A stretch of 64,000 nucleotides of DNA from Acidobacteriota bacterium (GTDB taxonomy: Bacteria; Acidobacteriota; Terriglobia; Terriglobales; Acidobacteriaceae): contig JAFDVP010000012.1 in the NCBI GenBank assembly GCA_018268895.1, forward strand, positions 248,001 to 312,000, read 5' to 3'. The notes beneath the pieces are model-generated. The model had not been told where the DNA came from, did not search any database, and was given only the letters and a program-made list of their open reading frames with translations. Both the position numbers and the translations under genes were made by a program. Positions 26,961 to 36,014 of this stretch are shown here, piece by piece. How positions within the stretch are numbered: the first letter of the stretch is position 1; each line of letters opens with the position of its first letter.

Positions 26961-27004
26961 GCAGATACCGGCCCGGGTATTGGGGTCAATTTGGGGTTTA
27001 TTAA

Positions 27005-27061
27005 GGGCACGGCTTCAGCCGTGCCGCAAAGTCTGCGAAAATATCCGGGCTTTCGCCCCTG
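27005..27061. repeat. Palindromic intergenic repeat (CACGGCTTCAGCCGTG type)
   Basis: GGGCACGGCTTCAGCCGTGCC is nearly perfectly self-complementary, and CCGGGCTTTCGCCCCTGAG follows. It resembles the GGGCTGAAGCCC block at 13780 and may belong with family R2. The remainder of the iscR to 27198 gap holds the iscR promoter and nothing else recognised. Confidence 0.55.
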
Positions 27062-27197
27062 AGTTCAATTTTCGAACTGACCCGTCACCCGGCCTGTCCC
27101 AGCGCAATTCGCACCCCGGCAGATTGCCCTCCGGCGGGGTTGACAAGCAGCATGGGTGCGGGCAGAATCCATACCAATCCAACCTGTCTCCCCATCC

Positions 27198-27359
27198 ATG
27201 ACCGCCCACTGCAAACACCCCATTGTTAAGATCGTCTCCCGCGACGAGGACGCTGAATTTGTCGAATGCCAGACCTGCGGCGAGATCTTCGATTCGGCAG
27301 AGTTCTTAGACATCGCCATCGAAGAAGCCGTGGACGAAGAGAACGAGGACCGCAAATAG
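27198..27359 (+). CDS. Small acidic CxxC protein
   Basis: 53 residues from ATG 27198: a His/Cys-containing start (MTAHCKHPIVKIV), VECQTCGEIF as a CxxC knuckle and a strongly acidic tail (AIEEAVDEENEDRK). Cys5, His7 and the CxxC could form a small zinc site. The function is unknown and the family not recognised. Confidence 0.5.
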   Translation: MTAHCKHPIVKIVSRDEDAEFVECQTCGEIFDSAEFLDIAIEEAVDEENEDRK

Positions 27360-27378
27360 ACAGCTTTCATTCTTTGAA

Positions 27379-27431
27379 ACCCTGAGCGGAGTCGAAGGAC
27401 CTGCGATTTTTGCAGGATGCTCAGGATGAAC
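27379..27431. repeat. Dispersed palindromic repeat, family R1
   Basis: CCTGAGCGGAGTCGAAGGAC and CTGCGATTTTTGCAGGATGC, closed by GCTCAGGATGA, so the ends CCTGAGC and GCTCAGG pair. It lies between two convergent genes and could serve as a shared 3' hairpin. Confidence 0.7.
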
Positions 27432-27465
27432 GGCCACAGATTCTCCGGCACCTTGGGAAGCTGCC

Positions 27466-28050
27466 CTAAACCGTCGCTGGCGTGTTGATTCTGCGCAGCA
27501 CAATCCACGCATACTGTGCCGCTGAGATCGGCGCCAGTACTGCGACCAGACGCAGCAAACCATTCGAGAGCACTCCCACGCGGGCGGCGGCCGACAGTCC
27601 TGCCGAGGCGAGCACCCTCTCCGACATCACCGTCACGACCGCAAGTATCTGCACCAGGGTATTCAGTTTTCCCAGCCAGCTTGGACGAAAATCCCGCAAT
27701 GTACCCGTCGTGAAAAGCAGGGTCGAGATCAGAAGAATCCCCAGGTCACGGCTGAAGACCAGCACCGTCACATAGCGCGGAATCAGCGACACATGCGTCA
27801 GCACCAGAAACAGAGTGCTCAGCAGCAGCTTGTCGGCGATCGGGTCGAGATACTGCCCCAGCGTCGTCCTCTGGCTCAGCCAGCGCGCCAGCAGGCCGTC
27901 CAGGGCATCGGTCACTCCCGCCAGCAGAAACAGGGCAAACGCCATTCGGAAGTCGTTGTAGAGGATCTCGATGACGATGAACGGCACGATGAACAGCCTT
28001 AGCAGCGTCAACAGGTTCGGTGTGGCTCGAATTTGGCTGAGGAATGACAC
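27466..28050 (-). CDS. pgsA: CDP-diacylglycerol-glycerol-3-phosphate 3-phosphatidyltransferase
   Basis: Inner-membrane enzyme making phosphatidylglycerol phosphate, the precursor of anionic phospholipids. The CDP-alcohol phosphotransferase signature D-G-x2-A-R-x8-G-x3-D-x3-D is visible in the segment from DALDGLLARW to YLDPIADK near residue 60-80, within about five predicted helices. The 194-residue length is normal. Translation begins at GTG 28050 (SFLSQIRATPNLLTLLR). Cardiolipin-type relatives share the signature, but this N-terminus fits PgsA. Confidence 0.88.
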   Translation of the reverse strand: MSFLSQIRATPNLLTLLRLFIVPFIVIEILYNDFRMAFALFLLAGVTDALDGLLARWLSQRTTLGQYLDPIADKLLLSTLFLVLTHVSLIPRYVTVLVFSRDLGILLISTLLFTTGTLRDFRPSWLGKLNTLVQILAVVTVMSERVLASAGLSAAARVGVLSNGLLRLVAVLAPISAAQYAWIVLRRINTPATV

Positions 28051-28194
28051 TCTTGATGGCGTTGTTCTGGGGTCTGTCTATCGTAACCGAGAACGTCCAG
28101 CCCGGAGAACAACTTGGCCTCCGGCAACCGGAACCTGCCCGGTCTTCGGTTGCGACCGGCCGCCGGTTCCGGTTACACTAATGAGACGCACTAC

Positions 28195-28271
28195 AGGCGC
28201 GTAGCTCAGTTGGTTAGAGCGCTACCTTGACACGGTAGAGGTCAGCGGTTCGAATCCGCTCGTGCCTACCA
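28195..28271 (+). tRNA. tRNA-Val (GAC)
   Basis: Acceptor stem AGGCGCG / CGTGCCT, D-arm GTAGCTCAGTTGGTTAGAG, anticodon stem CTACC / GGTAG with loop TTGACAC (anticodon GAC), T-loop GTTCGAATC, and an encoded CCA end. Confidence 0.95.
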
Positions 28272-28372
28272 CTTCCGAAGCCGGGCATAGTTTCCATAGC
28301 CCGCCAAAGTTCCAGTCCAAACACCGGACGGAACCTATACGGAAGCTCTGCGACAAAAGATTGGAGTAAGTC

Positions 28373-28561
28373 ATGGCTCAGAAATGTGATCTTTGCGGCA
28401 AGGGACCGCAGTTCGGCAACAACATCTCCCACGCCCACAACACCACCCGGCGTCGCTGGAACGTGAACCTGCAGTCGGTCAAGGCCGTCGTCGACGGAGC
28501 TTCGAAGCGCGTTCGCGCCTGCACAAGCTGCATCAAGTCCGGCAAGATCGTCAAAGGCTAA
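28373..28561 (+). CDS. rpmB: 50S ribosomal protein L28
   Basis: 62-residue large-subunit protein. It has the L28 pattern: MAQKCDLCGKGPQFGNNISH, then RRRWNVNLQ, and a second CxxC in RACTSCIKSG, so this is the zinc-binding (four-cysteine) form. GGAG precedes the ATG. It lies about 100 bases after tRNA-Val and ends before a strong terminator. Confidence 0.95.
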   Translation: MAQKCDLCGKGPQFGNNISHAHNTTRRRWNVNLQSVKAVVDGASKRVRACTSCIKSGKIVKG

Positions 28562-28584
28562 GCCGCACCCTCAGAAACAAGATC

Positions 28585-28618
28585 GCCCCAGCCGCATCGT
28601 TCGCGGGCTGGGGCTTTT
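28585..28618 (+). terminator. Intrinsic terminator after rpmB
   Basis: Nine-pair stem GCCCCAGCC / GGCTGGGGC followed by TTTTCC, 24 bases past the rpmB stop. Confidence 0.88.
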
Positions 28619-28636
28619 CCTGTTTTTCTACACAAC

Positions 28637-29059
28637 TTACTGCTTCTTGAACGCCAGCGACGCGCTGTTGATGCAGTAGCGCATCCCTGTGGGCTTCGGC
28701 CCATCCGGAAAGACATGCCCCAGGTGGGCTCCGCAGTTCGCACAGGTCACTTCGATCCGGCGCATCCCATGCGCGTTGTCCTCGTGCGCCTCGATCGCGT
28801 CCGCCGAAACCGGAAGCCAGAAGCTCGGCCATCCGCTGCCTGAATCGAACTTCTTGTCCGAAGTGAACAGCGGCGCATTGCAGGCCCCACAGTTGTAGGT
28901 TCCCGTCTCGTGATTGTTCAGCAGGGAGCCGGTAAAGGCACGCTCGGTTCCCTTCTCGCGCATCACATGGAACTGTTCCGGCGTCAGCAGTTCGCGCCAC
29001 TCCGCCTCGGTCTTGTGGGCCTTCTCGACCTTGCCGGTTGTTTTTAGACTCTCAGACAT
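28637..29059 (-). CDS. msrB: Peptide-methionine (R)-S-oxide reductase MsrB
   Basis: 140-residue repair enzyme reducing methionine R-sulfoxide in proteins. It has the two zinc-binding pairs CGACNAPL and [10 protein letters not shown], the substrate stretch GSGWPSFW, and the catalytic cysteine in RYCINSASL. There is no signal peptide, so it is cytoplasmic. The ATG at 29059 follows GGAGG; the upstream in-frame ATG at 29074 lacks this. Confidence 0.94.
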   Translation of the reverse strand: MSESLKTTGKVEKAHKTEAEWRELLTPEQFHVMREKGTERAFTGSLLNNHETGTYNCGACNAPLFTSDKKFDSGSGWPSFWLPVSADAIEAHEDNAHGMRRIEVTCANCGAHLGHVFPDGPKPTGMRYCINSASLAFKKQ

Positions 29060-29127
29060 CTCGTCCTCCCTCATCTCGATCTGTACCTGATTAGATGGAG
29101 ATTTTTCACAAGCGCATACAGCCTGCC

Positions 29128-29529
29128 TCAGGCAACGTCGCGCGCGATGACCTCGATCTCGACCAGCGCGTCTTTGGGGAGTCCCGCAACGGCTACCGTC
29201 GAGCGCGCAGGCGGAACGATGCCCTCGGGAGCAAAATACTTCTCGTAAACGGCATTCATTGCGGCAAAATCGCCCATGTTCTTCAGGAAGACCGTCGTCT
29301 TGACCACATGTTCAAGGTCCAGGCCTGCTTTCGCGAGCACGGCCTTGATGTTCTCGCACACGCGCACTGTCTGCTCGGCGACGCCGCCCGCGACGAGCTG
29401 GCCGGTTGCCGGGTCGAGCGCGACCTGCCCTGAGGCATACAGCGTGTCTCCCACGCGCACAGCCTGCGAGTAGGGTCCAATGGCCGCAGGGGCCTCTTTG
29501 GTGGAGATTGCAGTCTTCTTTTCGCTCAT
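29128..29529 (-). CDS. ridA: RidA-family enamine/imine deaminase
   Basis: 133-residue YjgF/YER057c/UK114 protein that hydrolyses reactive 2-aminoacrylate-type enamines made by PLP enzymes. It shows [20 protein letters not shown], the catalytic arginine in [15 protein letters not shown] and C-terminal VEIEVIA. The ATG at 29529 (MSEKKTAIS) begins the conserved protein; a longer reading to 29598 adds an unrelated basic segment. It follows msrB's start by 68 bases on the same strand. Confidence 0.92.
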   Translation of the reverse strand: MSEKKTAISTKEAPAAIGPYSQAVRVGDTLYASGQVALDPATGQLVAGGVAEQTVRVCENIKAVLAKAGLDLEHVVKTTVFLKNMGDFAAMNAVYEKYFAPEGIVPPARSTVAVAGLPKDALVEIEVIARDVA

Positions 29530-29734
29530 GGGTGCAAGTCTACCCTTCCTAAGGCGACCCGCACAAAGAGCGACCCGCACAAACTCAGCCATCCGCAAAC
29601 ATTTGCGGCAACCCGCGACCTCAAAACCGCCTCTCAGTCAAAACCGAGGAAATTTCTCATCGGGTAACACACAGGCCTCCAGTCCGGACGTATGATTCCG
29701 GCCAGTACGATTCCATGCAAGAGGAGACAACGTA

Positions 29735-30157
29735 ATGGGAATTCTTGACACAATTACTCAATTGGCGGGACAAGCGGGCAGCGCGGCCCAGGGCGACCAG
29801 GCCAAAGTTGCCGGCGGCTTCATCGAGGCGCTGACGGCGCATCCAGAGGGCATTCAGGGCGTCCTCGAAAGTCTGAAGACCAACGGCATGGGCGACCACA
29901 TCGGAAGCTGGCTCTCCGGACAGGCCCAGACAGCCACCGCCGACCAGGTACAGCAGGGACTCGGCCCCACCGGCCTGATCGAAAAGACCGCCGAGCACGC
30001 CGGCGTCTCCCCGGCCGTCGTCTCCGCGGCGCTGGCCACCATCCTGCCCATGGTCGTGCAGCACTTTGGAGCCAACAACGCCAGTGCCCAGCCGGGCGAG
30101 CAGGGCGGCGGAATGGCCGGCCTCGCGCAGTCCGTTCTGGGCAAACTCCTCTCGTAA
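29735..30157 (+). CDS. YidB-family (DUF937) protein
   Basis: 140-residue predicted helical protein beginning MGILDTITQLAGQAG and ending GLAQSVLGKLL, with the central ALTAHPEGIQGVLESLKTNG and GVSPAVVSAALATILPMVVQ stretches that identify YidB/DUF937. The function is not established. GAGGAG precedes the ATG. The LysM gene follows after 72 bases, and such pairs recur in soil bacteria, suggesting co-regulation. Confidence 0.82.
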   Translation: MGILDTITQLAGQAGSAAQGDQAKVAGGFIEALTAHPEGIQGVLESLKTNGMGDHIGSWLSGQAQTATADQVQQGLGPTGLIEKTAEHAGVSPAVVSAALATILPMVVQHFGANNASAQPGEQGGGMAGLAQSVLGKLLS

Positions 30158-30229
30158 CTGCTTCAAACCGACAGCAACAATACCAACCCATGGCCGGCAT
30201 GGACCGGCAATGAATGAAGGAGAAGAAGT

Positions 30230-30622
30230 ATGGCCGATCTGGAACAGTTGAAGCAGAAGTATGCCGGCGTCATCTCTACCATTGAGAGCTTCGGCGAATA
30301 CGGCGCGAATGTCGAAGCCGTCGAACTTGATGGCGAGCAACTCCACCTGAAGGCGACCGTTCCCTCACAGGTCGTCGCCAACCGCGTATGGGATGCCATC
30401 AAGCAGGCAGACCCCACCTTTGCCGACCTCAAGCACGAGATCGTCACCTCAGGCGGCGCGGACCAGCCCTACACCGTCAAGTCCGGAGACAACCTGTCGA
30501 AGATCAGCAAGCTCTTCTACGGCAATTCGAACAAGTACAACGAAATCGCATCCGCCAACGGAATCGACAACCCCGACCTCATCAAAGTCGGCCAGCAGCT
30601 CAACGTTCCACCTCTTGGCTAA
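30230..30622 (+). CDS. LysM-domain protein, Kbp (YgaU)-like
   Basis: 130 residues: an N-terminal BON-like half (HLKATVPSQVVANRVWDAI) and a C-terminal LysM (QPYTVKSGDNLSKISKLFYG to VGQQLNVPP). The layout matches E. coli Kbp/YgaU, a cytoplasmic potassium-binding stress protein; there is no signal peptide, which supports that over a cell-wall role. The similarity is architectural, so potassium binding is inferred. A terminator follows. Confidence 0.82.
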   Translation: MADLEQLKQKYAGVISTIESFGEYGANVEAVELDGEQLHLKATVPSQVVANRVWDAIKQADPTFADLKHEIVTSGGADQPYTVKSGDNLSKISKLFYGNSNKYNEIASANGIDNPDLIKVGQQLNVPPLG

Positions 30623-30641
30623 CAACTACAAAACACACAAG

Positions 30642-30680
30642 GGCCGCGTCGAACATCTCCGTTCACGCGGCCTTGCTGTT
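30642..30680 (+). terminator. Intrinsic terminator after the LysM gene
   Basis: Eight-pair stem GGCCGCGT / ACGCGGCC around a 15-base loop, followed by TTGCTGTTTT. The rest of the gap to 30880 shows no recognisable element. Confidence 0.75.
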
Positions 30681-30879
30681 TTCCGAAGCAGCAATTTGGC
30701 CAACTACTTGCATCTCATACTGTTGCAGACGGTAAACGGCCCTCCAGCCGACCGCTTCCGGGAAGTTTTGGGCGTATTGTTCTGACAATTTTTCCCGGTT
30801 GGCTGGAAGATCGCAAAACGCTCCGGTGGCATACAGGTCTGCGCCACAGCCGGAGCAGAACCAGTACTTGGGAGATGGA

Positions 30880-31278
30880 ATGAAGACAAAATGGCTGCTT
30901 GGAGGTCTTCTCGCCGCTGCCACCTTTGGGGCTCCGGCATTTGGACAGATATCCGTTTACATCGGCACGCCGCCACCGCCGATCCGGTATGAGACCCCGC
31001 CGCCGATGCCTGAGGTGGGCTACGTATGGATGCCGGGTTACTGGGCCCCTTATGGCGGACGCTACGTCTGGGCGCCGGGACGCTGGTCGCGTCCACCGTA
31101 CTACGGTGCGGCCTGGCGACAGGGTGGATGGGACCATGACGGCCGCGGCTGGCGCTATCGCGAAGGCTACTGGGACCGGCGAGGCGACTACGACGGCCCT
31201 CGCGGGCACGCCTATGGACACTACAAGTACAAGGACAAGGGCCGCGGCCATGGTCACGGTCACGACCGCGACGACTAG
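30880..31278 (+). CDS. Secreted YXWGXW-repeat protein
   Basis: 132 residues with a signal peptide (LLGGLLAAATFGAPAFGQ). The mature part is Pro/Tyr/Trp/Gly-rich with repeats of the PGYWAPYGGRYVWAPGRW kind, and its tail alternates Gly, His, Lys and Asp (GRGHGHGHDRDD). Repeats of this kind occur in many small secreted proteins of unknown role; the His-rich tail could bind metal, an inference. GGAG precedes ATG 30880. Confidence 0.75.
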   Translation: MKTKWLLGGLLAAATFGAPAFGQISVYIGTPPPPIRYETPPPMPEVGYVWMPGYWAPYGGRYVWAPGRWSRPPYYGAAWRQGGWDHDGRGWRYREGYWDRRGDYDGPRGHAYGHYKYKDKGRGHGHGHDRDD

Positions 31279-31300
31279 GACCGTTTCACAATTAAGGCAT

Positions 31301-31370
31301 CGTCATTCTGAGCGTATAGAGGTATCGTCATTCTGAGCCGAAGGCGAAGAATCCCTGTATTTCGTCTTGG
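31301..31370. repeat. R1 repeat with a partial tandem copy
   Basis: CGTCATTCTGAGC occurs twice, at 31301 and 31325; only the second continues into GAAGGCGAAGAATCCCTGTA. It lies between the ends of two convergent genes. Confidence 0.7.
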
Positions 31371-31467
31371 TTCCTCGATCTCTAACTAAATGACGACCAA
31401 ATCCCCGTCAACGCTTCGACAAGGAGGTCCGGCACATCGCCGGGCCTCTTTCTGCCTCTGCTGAAAA

Positions 31468-32489
31468 CTACTGCGCCTCCGCAGGAACGTGCTCCAGCGG
31501 TCCGCTGAAGTAGCTCTGCCGCGCACCGATACGCGCATCCGGATAATCCGGCACGCGGACGCGGATGCTGTGCAGTCCCGAAGCAGGCTCACCGTTGGCC
31601 GCAGCCTGCGGCGTGAAGCTCAAAAGATAGTAGTTGTGAATGCGATTGCCGAGCTGATGCAGGCCATTGTCGAAGCCCTTCTGCGTGGTGAAGTTCACAT
31701 ACTCGCCGCCTGAGAGCTCGGCCAGAGCACGCGGCGCATTCTTCTTCGCCGCATTCACCGCCATCACCATCAGGCCAATAGGCCCTGAGCCTCCGCCATA
31801 ACGCAGATCGCTGCGTATCTCCGTCTTCCCGGAGAAAACGAGACCGAATCCACAACCGTATTCGAGCGGCCCAGCGCGGCAATCACATCCGCCGGCTTCT
31901 TGTGGCTGCCATGGTCGCGCGTCTCGCTGATCAGCAGAATGGCGTGGCGATTGCGGTCCTTGCGTTCATCGAGAAGCGCGTTGGCCCACGCCACGGCGTC
32001 GAGCGTCGCCGCCTCGGAGTCGTCACAAGGCTCAAGATGGCCAAGCGCCGCGCTCGTCGCTTCAGGCTCAGAGGAGAAGTCGCCCAGCAGCGTAGCCTCC
32101 TTGCCATAGCTCGCCACCGCGATCTCGCGGGGAGCTCCTCCCACAATCGCATCGACCATCGTCCCCAGCCCGGTGAGCTTCGAGTACTCCGCCACTGCCG
32201 CGCGGCTGCACTGCACCAGCACCACCATCGTCAGGCCAAGCGCGTCCGTGTCTTCATCCAGGTGAATCGTCTGCGGAACGCCGTTATCTTCCACAACAAA
32301 CTGCGAAGCCTTCAGCGCATAGATCGCTTCGCCCTTCTTCGTTCTCACCGACGCAGGCACAAGAACGACGTTGGCCTGCGAGCGCAGCGTGTACGGCTGC
32401 CCGTTCTGCTGTACCGCAGGCTCCTGCGCCACGCCTGTTAGAGCCGCGGCAGAAAAAAGCATCACGAATACACGAGCAAGAGCCTGCAT
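31468..32489 (-). pseudogene. Frameshifted VWFA-related secreted protein
   Basis: An acidobacterial-type VWFA-related protein split between two reading frames. The first part starts at ATG 32489 with a signal peptide (VFVMLFSAAALTGVAQ), then VVEDNGVPQTIHLDED and the MIDAS-like region TMVVLVQCSRAAVAEYS, and runs to NTVVDSVSFSPG. Near 31825-31830 the frame is lost and a stop soon follows. The other frame continues KTEIRSDLRYGGGSGPIGL and reaches a normal end at 31468, with IHNYYLLSFTP. One missing A on the coding strand would restore a protein of about 340 residues. It may be a real frameshift or a sequencing error. Confidence 0.8.
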
Positions 32490-32580
32490 AGCCGCAGTAT
32501 GCCACGCCGCCGCCATCGGCTGCGTTATCCTCCGTTCAGGGCATCAAACCCCGTTCGCACTACGTTTCGAGACACGATTG

Positions 32581-34686
32581 ATGAAAACAGCCGCCGAAGA
32601 ATCTCTCCCCCTGCAAAAACTGCACTATCCCAGCGCCCGCACCGTCGATCAGGTTGACGACTACTTCGGCACAAAAGTAAGCGACCCCTATCGCTGGATG
32701 GAGGACGTCGACTCCCCCGAGGTTGCCACATGGATCGAGGAAGAGAACAAGCTCACCCGCAGTGTGCTCGACGCCGTGCCCCAGCGTGCCGCAATGCACG
32801 CACGCCTGATGGATCTGATCGACTTCGAGCGCTACACCGCGCCGAAGCGCCGTGGCACACGCTACTTCTACTCGCATAACACCGGCCTTCAGAACCAGAA
32901 CATCGTCTACTGGACCGAAGGCCTCGACGGCGAGCCTACCGTTCTGCTCGACCCAAACACGATGTCTGCCGACGGCACGGTCGCGCTCGGCGGTCTCAGC
33001 ATCTCTGATGACGGAGCGTTTGCTGCTTATGCCATCGCCGACGCAGGCTCCGACTGGATGAAGTGGTACGTGCGCGATGTCGCCACCGGGCGCGATCTTC
33101 CCGACGCCGTCGCGTGGTCGAAGTTCAGCTCAGCCTCATGGCTCAAGGACGGCTCGGGTTTCTTCTACCAGGGCTACGATGCCCCCAAAGCTGAAGCGCT
33201 GAAGGCGGCAAACTACTTTCACAAGATCTTCTTTCACAAGCTGGGCACACCGCAGAGCGAAGATCGCCTCGTCTTCGATCGTCCCGACGACAAGGAGCTG
33301 AACCTCGGCGCAGCCGTCAGCGACGATGGCCGTTACCTGATGATCTATCAGTCGAAGGGCTCAAGCCCGAAGAACGAGCTCGCCGTCATGGATCTCGCGC
33401 ACCCCGATGCGCCCATCGTCTCCATCTCAAACGTAGCCGATGCCATCTACTCGCCCATCGACAACGACGGCACACACTTCTGGATCCACACCACGCTCGA
33501 CGCTCCCAACGGACGCGTGGTTGCCGTCGATCTCGCGCAGCCCGCGCGGGAGCGCTGGAAGACCATCATTCCCGAGAGCCGCAACCATCTCGACAGCGTC
33601 AGCATGATCGACGGCACATTGATCGCCAACTATCTCGCCGACGCGCAGAGCCACATCGAGCTGTACACGCGCGATGGCGCATCGCTCGGTCCGCTCAAGC
33701 TGCCTGCCATCGGCACCGCCGCGGGCTTCGCAGGCAAACGAACCGACACCGAAACGTTCTTCGTCTTCACCAACTTCACTACGCCGGCGACCATCTATCG
33801 GCTCGACATGAAGACGCTGCAATCGGCCCCTTACCGCGAGCCGAGGCTAAAGTTCGACCCCGCGCTCTACCAGACCGATCAGGTCTTCTACACCAGCAAA
33901 GACGGCACGCGCGTGCCCATGTTCCTCAGCTACAAAAAGGGATTGAAGCTCGACGGCAGCAATCCCACGCTGCTCTACGGCTATGGCGGATTCAGCGTCT
34001 CGCTGCAGCCGGAGTTCTCGTCCGCTCACCTGCTCTGGATGGAGATGGGAGGCCTCTACACGCAACCCAGTCTGCGCGGCGGCGGCGAGTATGGTGAAGC
34101 CTGGCATCTCGCAGGAACAAAGCTCAACAAGCAAAACGTCTTCGACGACTTCATCGCCGCGGCCGAGTGGCTGATCGAAAACAAGTACACCTCGCCAAAG
34201 CAGCTCGCCATCTCCGGAGCGAGCAACGGCGGCCTTCTGGTTGCCGCCTGCGAGGTGCAACGCCCTGACCTCTTCGGCGCCGTCCTGCCGTCGGTCGGCG
34301 TGCTCGATATGCTGCGCTTCGACAAGTTCACCATCGGCTGGGCGTGGAAGACCGACTACGGCTCTCCCAGTGAAGACGAAGCCGAGTTTCACGCGCTCTT
34401 CCACTACTCGCCACTGCACAACATCAAGCCCGGCACGGCCTATCCCGCAACGCTCATCACCACCGCCGACCACGACGATCGCGTCTTCCCCGCGCACAGC
34501 TTCAAGTTCGCGGCAGCCACGCAGGCCGCGCGGTCGGGGCCAAACCCGATCCTGATTCGCATCGAAACCCGCGCCGGTCATGGTGCGGGCACGCCGCTGT
34601 CGAAGCGCATCGAAGCGGCCATCGATCAGTACGCCTTCCTCCTCGCTACGCTGGGCACTCCACCGCGGGCCACTGAAAACACATGA
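32581..34686 (+). CDS. Prolyl oligopeptidase (S9A family)
   Basis: 701-residue serine peptidase that cleaves small peptides after proline. An N-terminal beta-propeller starts YFGTKVSDPYRWMEDVDSPE; the C-terminal alpha/beta-hydrolase domain has the nucleophile in SGASNGGLLV, aspartate in TTADHDDRVFPAHSFKF and histidine in AGHGAG. No signal peptide is seen from ATG 32581, so it is probably cytoplasmic; longer upstream reading frames overlap the divergent VWFA gene. S9A length is normal. Confidence 0.94.
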   Translation: MKTAAEESLPLQKLHYPSARTVDQVDDYFGTKVSDPYRWMEDVDSPEVATWIEEENKLTRSVLDAVPQRAAMHARLMDLIDFERYTAPKRRGTRYFYSHNTGLQNQNIVYWTEGLDGEPTVLLDPNTMSADGTVALGGLSISDDGAFAAYAIADAGSDWMKWYVRDVATGRDLPDAVAWSKFSSASWLKDGSGFFYQGYDAPKAEALKAANYFHKIFFHKLGTPQSEDRLVFDRPDDKELNLGAAVSDDGRYLMIYQSKGSSPKNELAVMDLAHPDAPIVSISNVADAIYSPIDNDGTHFWIHTTLDAPNGRVVAVDLAQPARERWKTIIPESRNHLDSVSMIDGTLIANYLADAQSHIELYTRDGASLGPLKLPAIGTAAGFAGKRTDTETFFVFTNFTTPATIYRLDMKTLQSAPYREPRLKFDPALYQTDQVFYTSKDGTRVPMFLSYKKGLKLDGSNPTLLYGYGGFSVSLQPEFSSAHLLWMEMGGLYTQPSLRGGGEYGEAWHLAGTKLNKQNVFDDFIAAAEWLIENKYTSPKQLAISGASNGGLLVAACEVQRPDLFGAVLPSVGVLDMLRFDKFTIGWAWKTDYGSPSEDEAEFHALFHYSPLHNIKPGTAYPATLITTADHDDRVFPAHSFKFAAATQAARSGPNPILIRIETRAGHGAGTPLSKRIEAAIDQYAFLLATLGTPPRATENT

Positions 34687-34882
34687 GATGCTCCGGAGTA
34701 ACCATGCGTTGGTGACCAAATAAGTCATCCCCCTGCAAGATTTTCGGCGATATTTTGGGGTTTTAGAGGCATACTCTGATCATCGCTGCTGTTGCGGAAG
34801 CAATTTTGCCCGGATGAGCACGGAGCAAAATGAATCCACCCGCAGGTTCTGCGCGTCCTATGGATGTCACAGAAAGGTCGTT

Positions 34883-35059
34883 ATGAGATTGAAGGCTTCC
34901 ATCCTGTTTGCTCTCGTCGTAAGCCCGGCCTTCGCCATTGCCGGGCCACGACCGGCGACGCCGCATTTCAAGGGACAGACCGTTCGCGACACGCAGCAGA
35001 CCGCGCGCAACCGCGTTCCCAAGGCCCGCGTGCGAACGACACAGGCACGCCAACGCTAG
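34883..35059 (+). CDS. Small secreted basic peptide
   Basis: 58 residues: signal peptide MRLKASILFALVVSPAFA then a short mature part rich in Arg, Gln and Thr (about 39 residues, no acidic residue apart from one Asp). There is no cysteine. AAAGG precedes the ATG and a strong hairpin follows the stop, which supports a real short transcript. The function is unknown. It shares size and layout, not sequence, with the peptides at 39252 and 39477. Confidence 0.55.
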   Translation: MRLKASILFALVVSPAFAIAGPRPATPHFKGQTVRDTQQTARNRVPKARVRTTQARQR

Positions 35060-35087
35060 ACGTCTCTCCTTGGTTCTCCTAAAGCAA

Positions 35088-35116
35088 ACAGGCTCCCGCG
35101 ATGGGAGCCTGTGCTA
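35088..35116. terminator. Hairpin between the basic peptide gene and infC
   Basis: Perfect ten-pair stem ACAGGCTCCC / GGGAGCCTGT with a five-base loop between two convergent genes; short T-rich stretches lie on both sides, so it may end both transcripts. Confidence 0.75.
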
Positions 35117-35136
35117 TTTGCAAACTTGTTGCCGAA

Positions 35137-35727
35137 CTATGCCTCTGCGACAGCCGGTGCAGGTGCAGCCTTTTTAGGCGCTGCCTCTGCCGCCTTCTTC
35201 GATGGCGCCAGAATCGCATGGAGCGTGGTCCCTTCCATGCGCGGCATAAACTCGACGAGCCCGGCGTCGCCGATATCAGTAATCAGCCGGTTGATGATCT
35301 TGTAGCCCAGGTCGCGATGCGCCATCTGGCGGCCCTTGAATCGCAGCGAGGCCTTCACCTTGTCGCCGTCGTTCAAAAAGCGCACAGCCTGGTTCTTCTT
35401 GGTCTGGTAATCGTGCTCGTCCACCGTCACCGAGAACTTGACCTCTTTAATGACGATGACCTTTTGCTTCTTGCGCGCAGCACGGTCGCTCTTGTCCTTC
35501 TCGTAAAGGAACTTTCCGTAGTCTTGAATCTTGCAGACAGGCGGCACGGCGTTGGGGGAGATCTCAACCAGGTCGAGCGAGCGTTCACGGGCAATCTTCA
35601 GGGCATCGAAGGGGGCCATCACTCCGAGCTGTTCGCCGTTCTCATCGATCACGCGAATCTCGCGGGCACGGATACGTTCGTTGGTACGGATGAATGACTT
35701 GGCAGAGCGCTTATCGATCGGTGGAAT
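35137..35727 (-). CDS. infC: Translation initiation factor IF-3
   Basis: Binds the 30S subunit and checks start-codon pairing. The N-domain begins SFIRTNERIRAREIRVID and the C-domain includes VEFMPRMEGTTLHAILAPS; the C-terminal tail is Ala/Lys/Pro-rich. I place the start at ATT 35727: GGAGG ends five bases before it, matching the rare AUU start conserved in infC of E. coli and Bacillus, where it permits self-regulation. A GTG at 35739 overlaps that ribosome site and is less likely. rpmI and rplT, the usual partners, are absent. Confidence 0.9.
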   Translation of the reverse strand: MPPIDKRSAKSFIRTNERIRAREIRVIDENGEQLGVMAPFDALKIARERSLDLVEISPNAVPPVCKIQDYGKFLYEKDKSDRAARKKQKVIVIKEVKFSVTVDEHDYQTKKNQAVRFLNDGDKVKASLRFKGRQMAHRDLGYKIINRLITDIGDAGLVEFMPRMEGTTLHAILAPSKKAAEAAPKKAAPAPAVAEA

Positions 35728-35732
35728 ATTTG

Positions 35733-35737
35733 CCTCC
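35733..35737 (-). promoter_or_regulatory. Ribosome binding site deciding the infC ATT start
   Basis: GGAGG on the minus strand, five bases before ATT 35727. It overlaps the GTG at 35739, which argues against that codon as the start. Confidence 0.6.
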
Positions 35738-36014
35738 ACAGCGGACCTCTAGGACCGCCATGCGTTTAGTGTTATGGGTTCCGGCGTCCGCCCATCCGGA
35801 TGCCGCATATTGAAGTATACCACCCACTGAGATGCAGAAGAGACCCGTCATCACCGCATCTTCTTCCAAAGAAATCGACCGCTCACCTCGCCAAAGAACT
35901 ACCCGGTTTGCCCGCAAGACCGAACTCTTTGTATTGTAAGGAACGCATTTGGGAATCTGTTCCGCTCCCGGTTCAGACCCAATCGAGATCGGATTCAGAC
36001 AGGGGACCTGCCGT

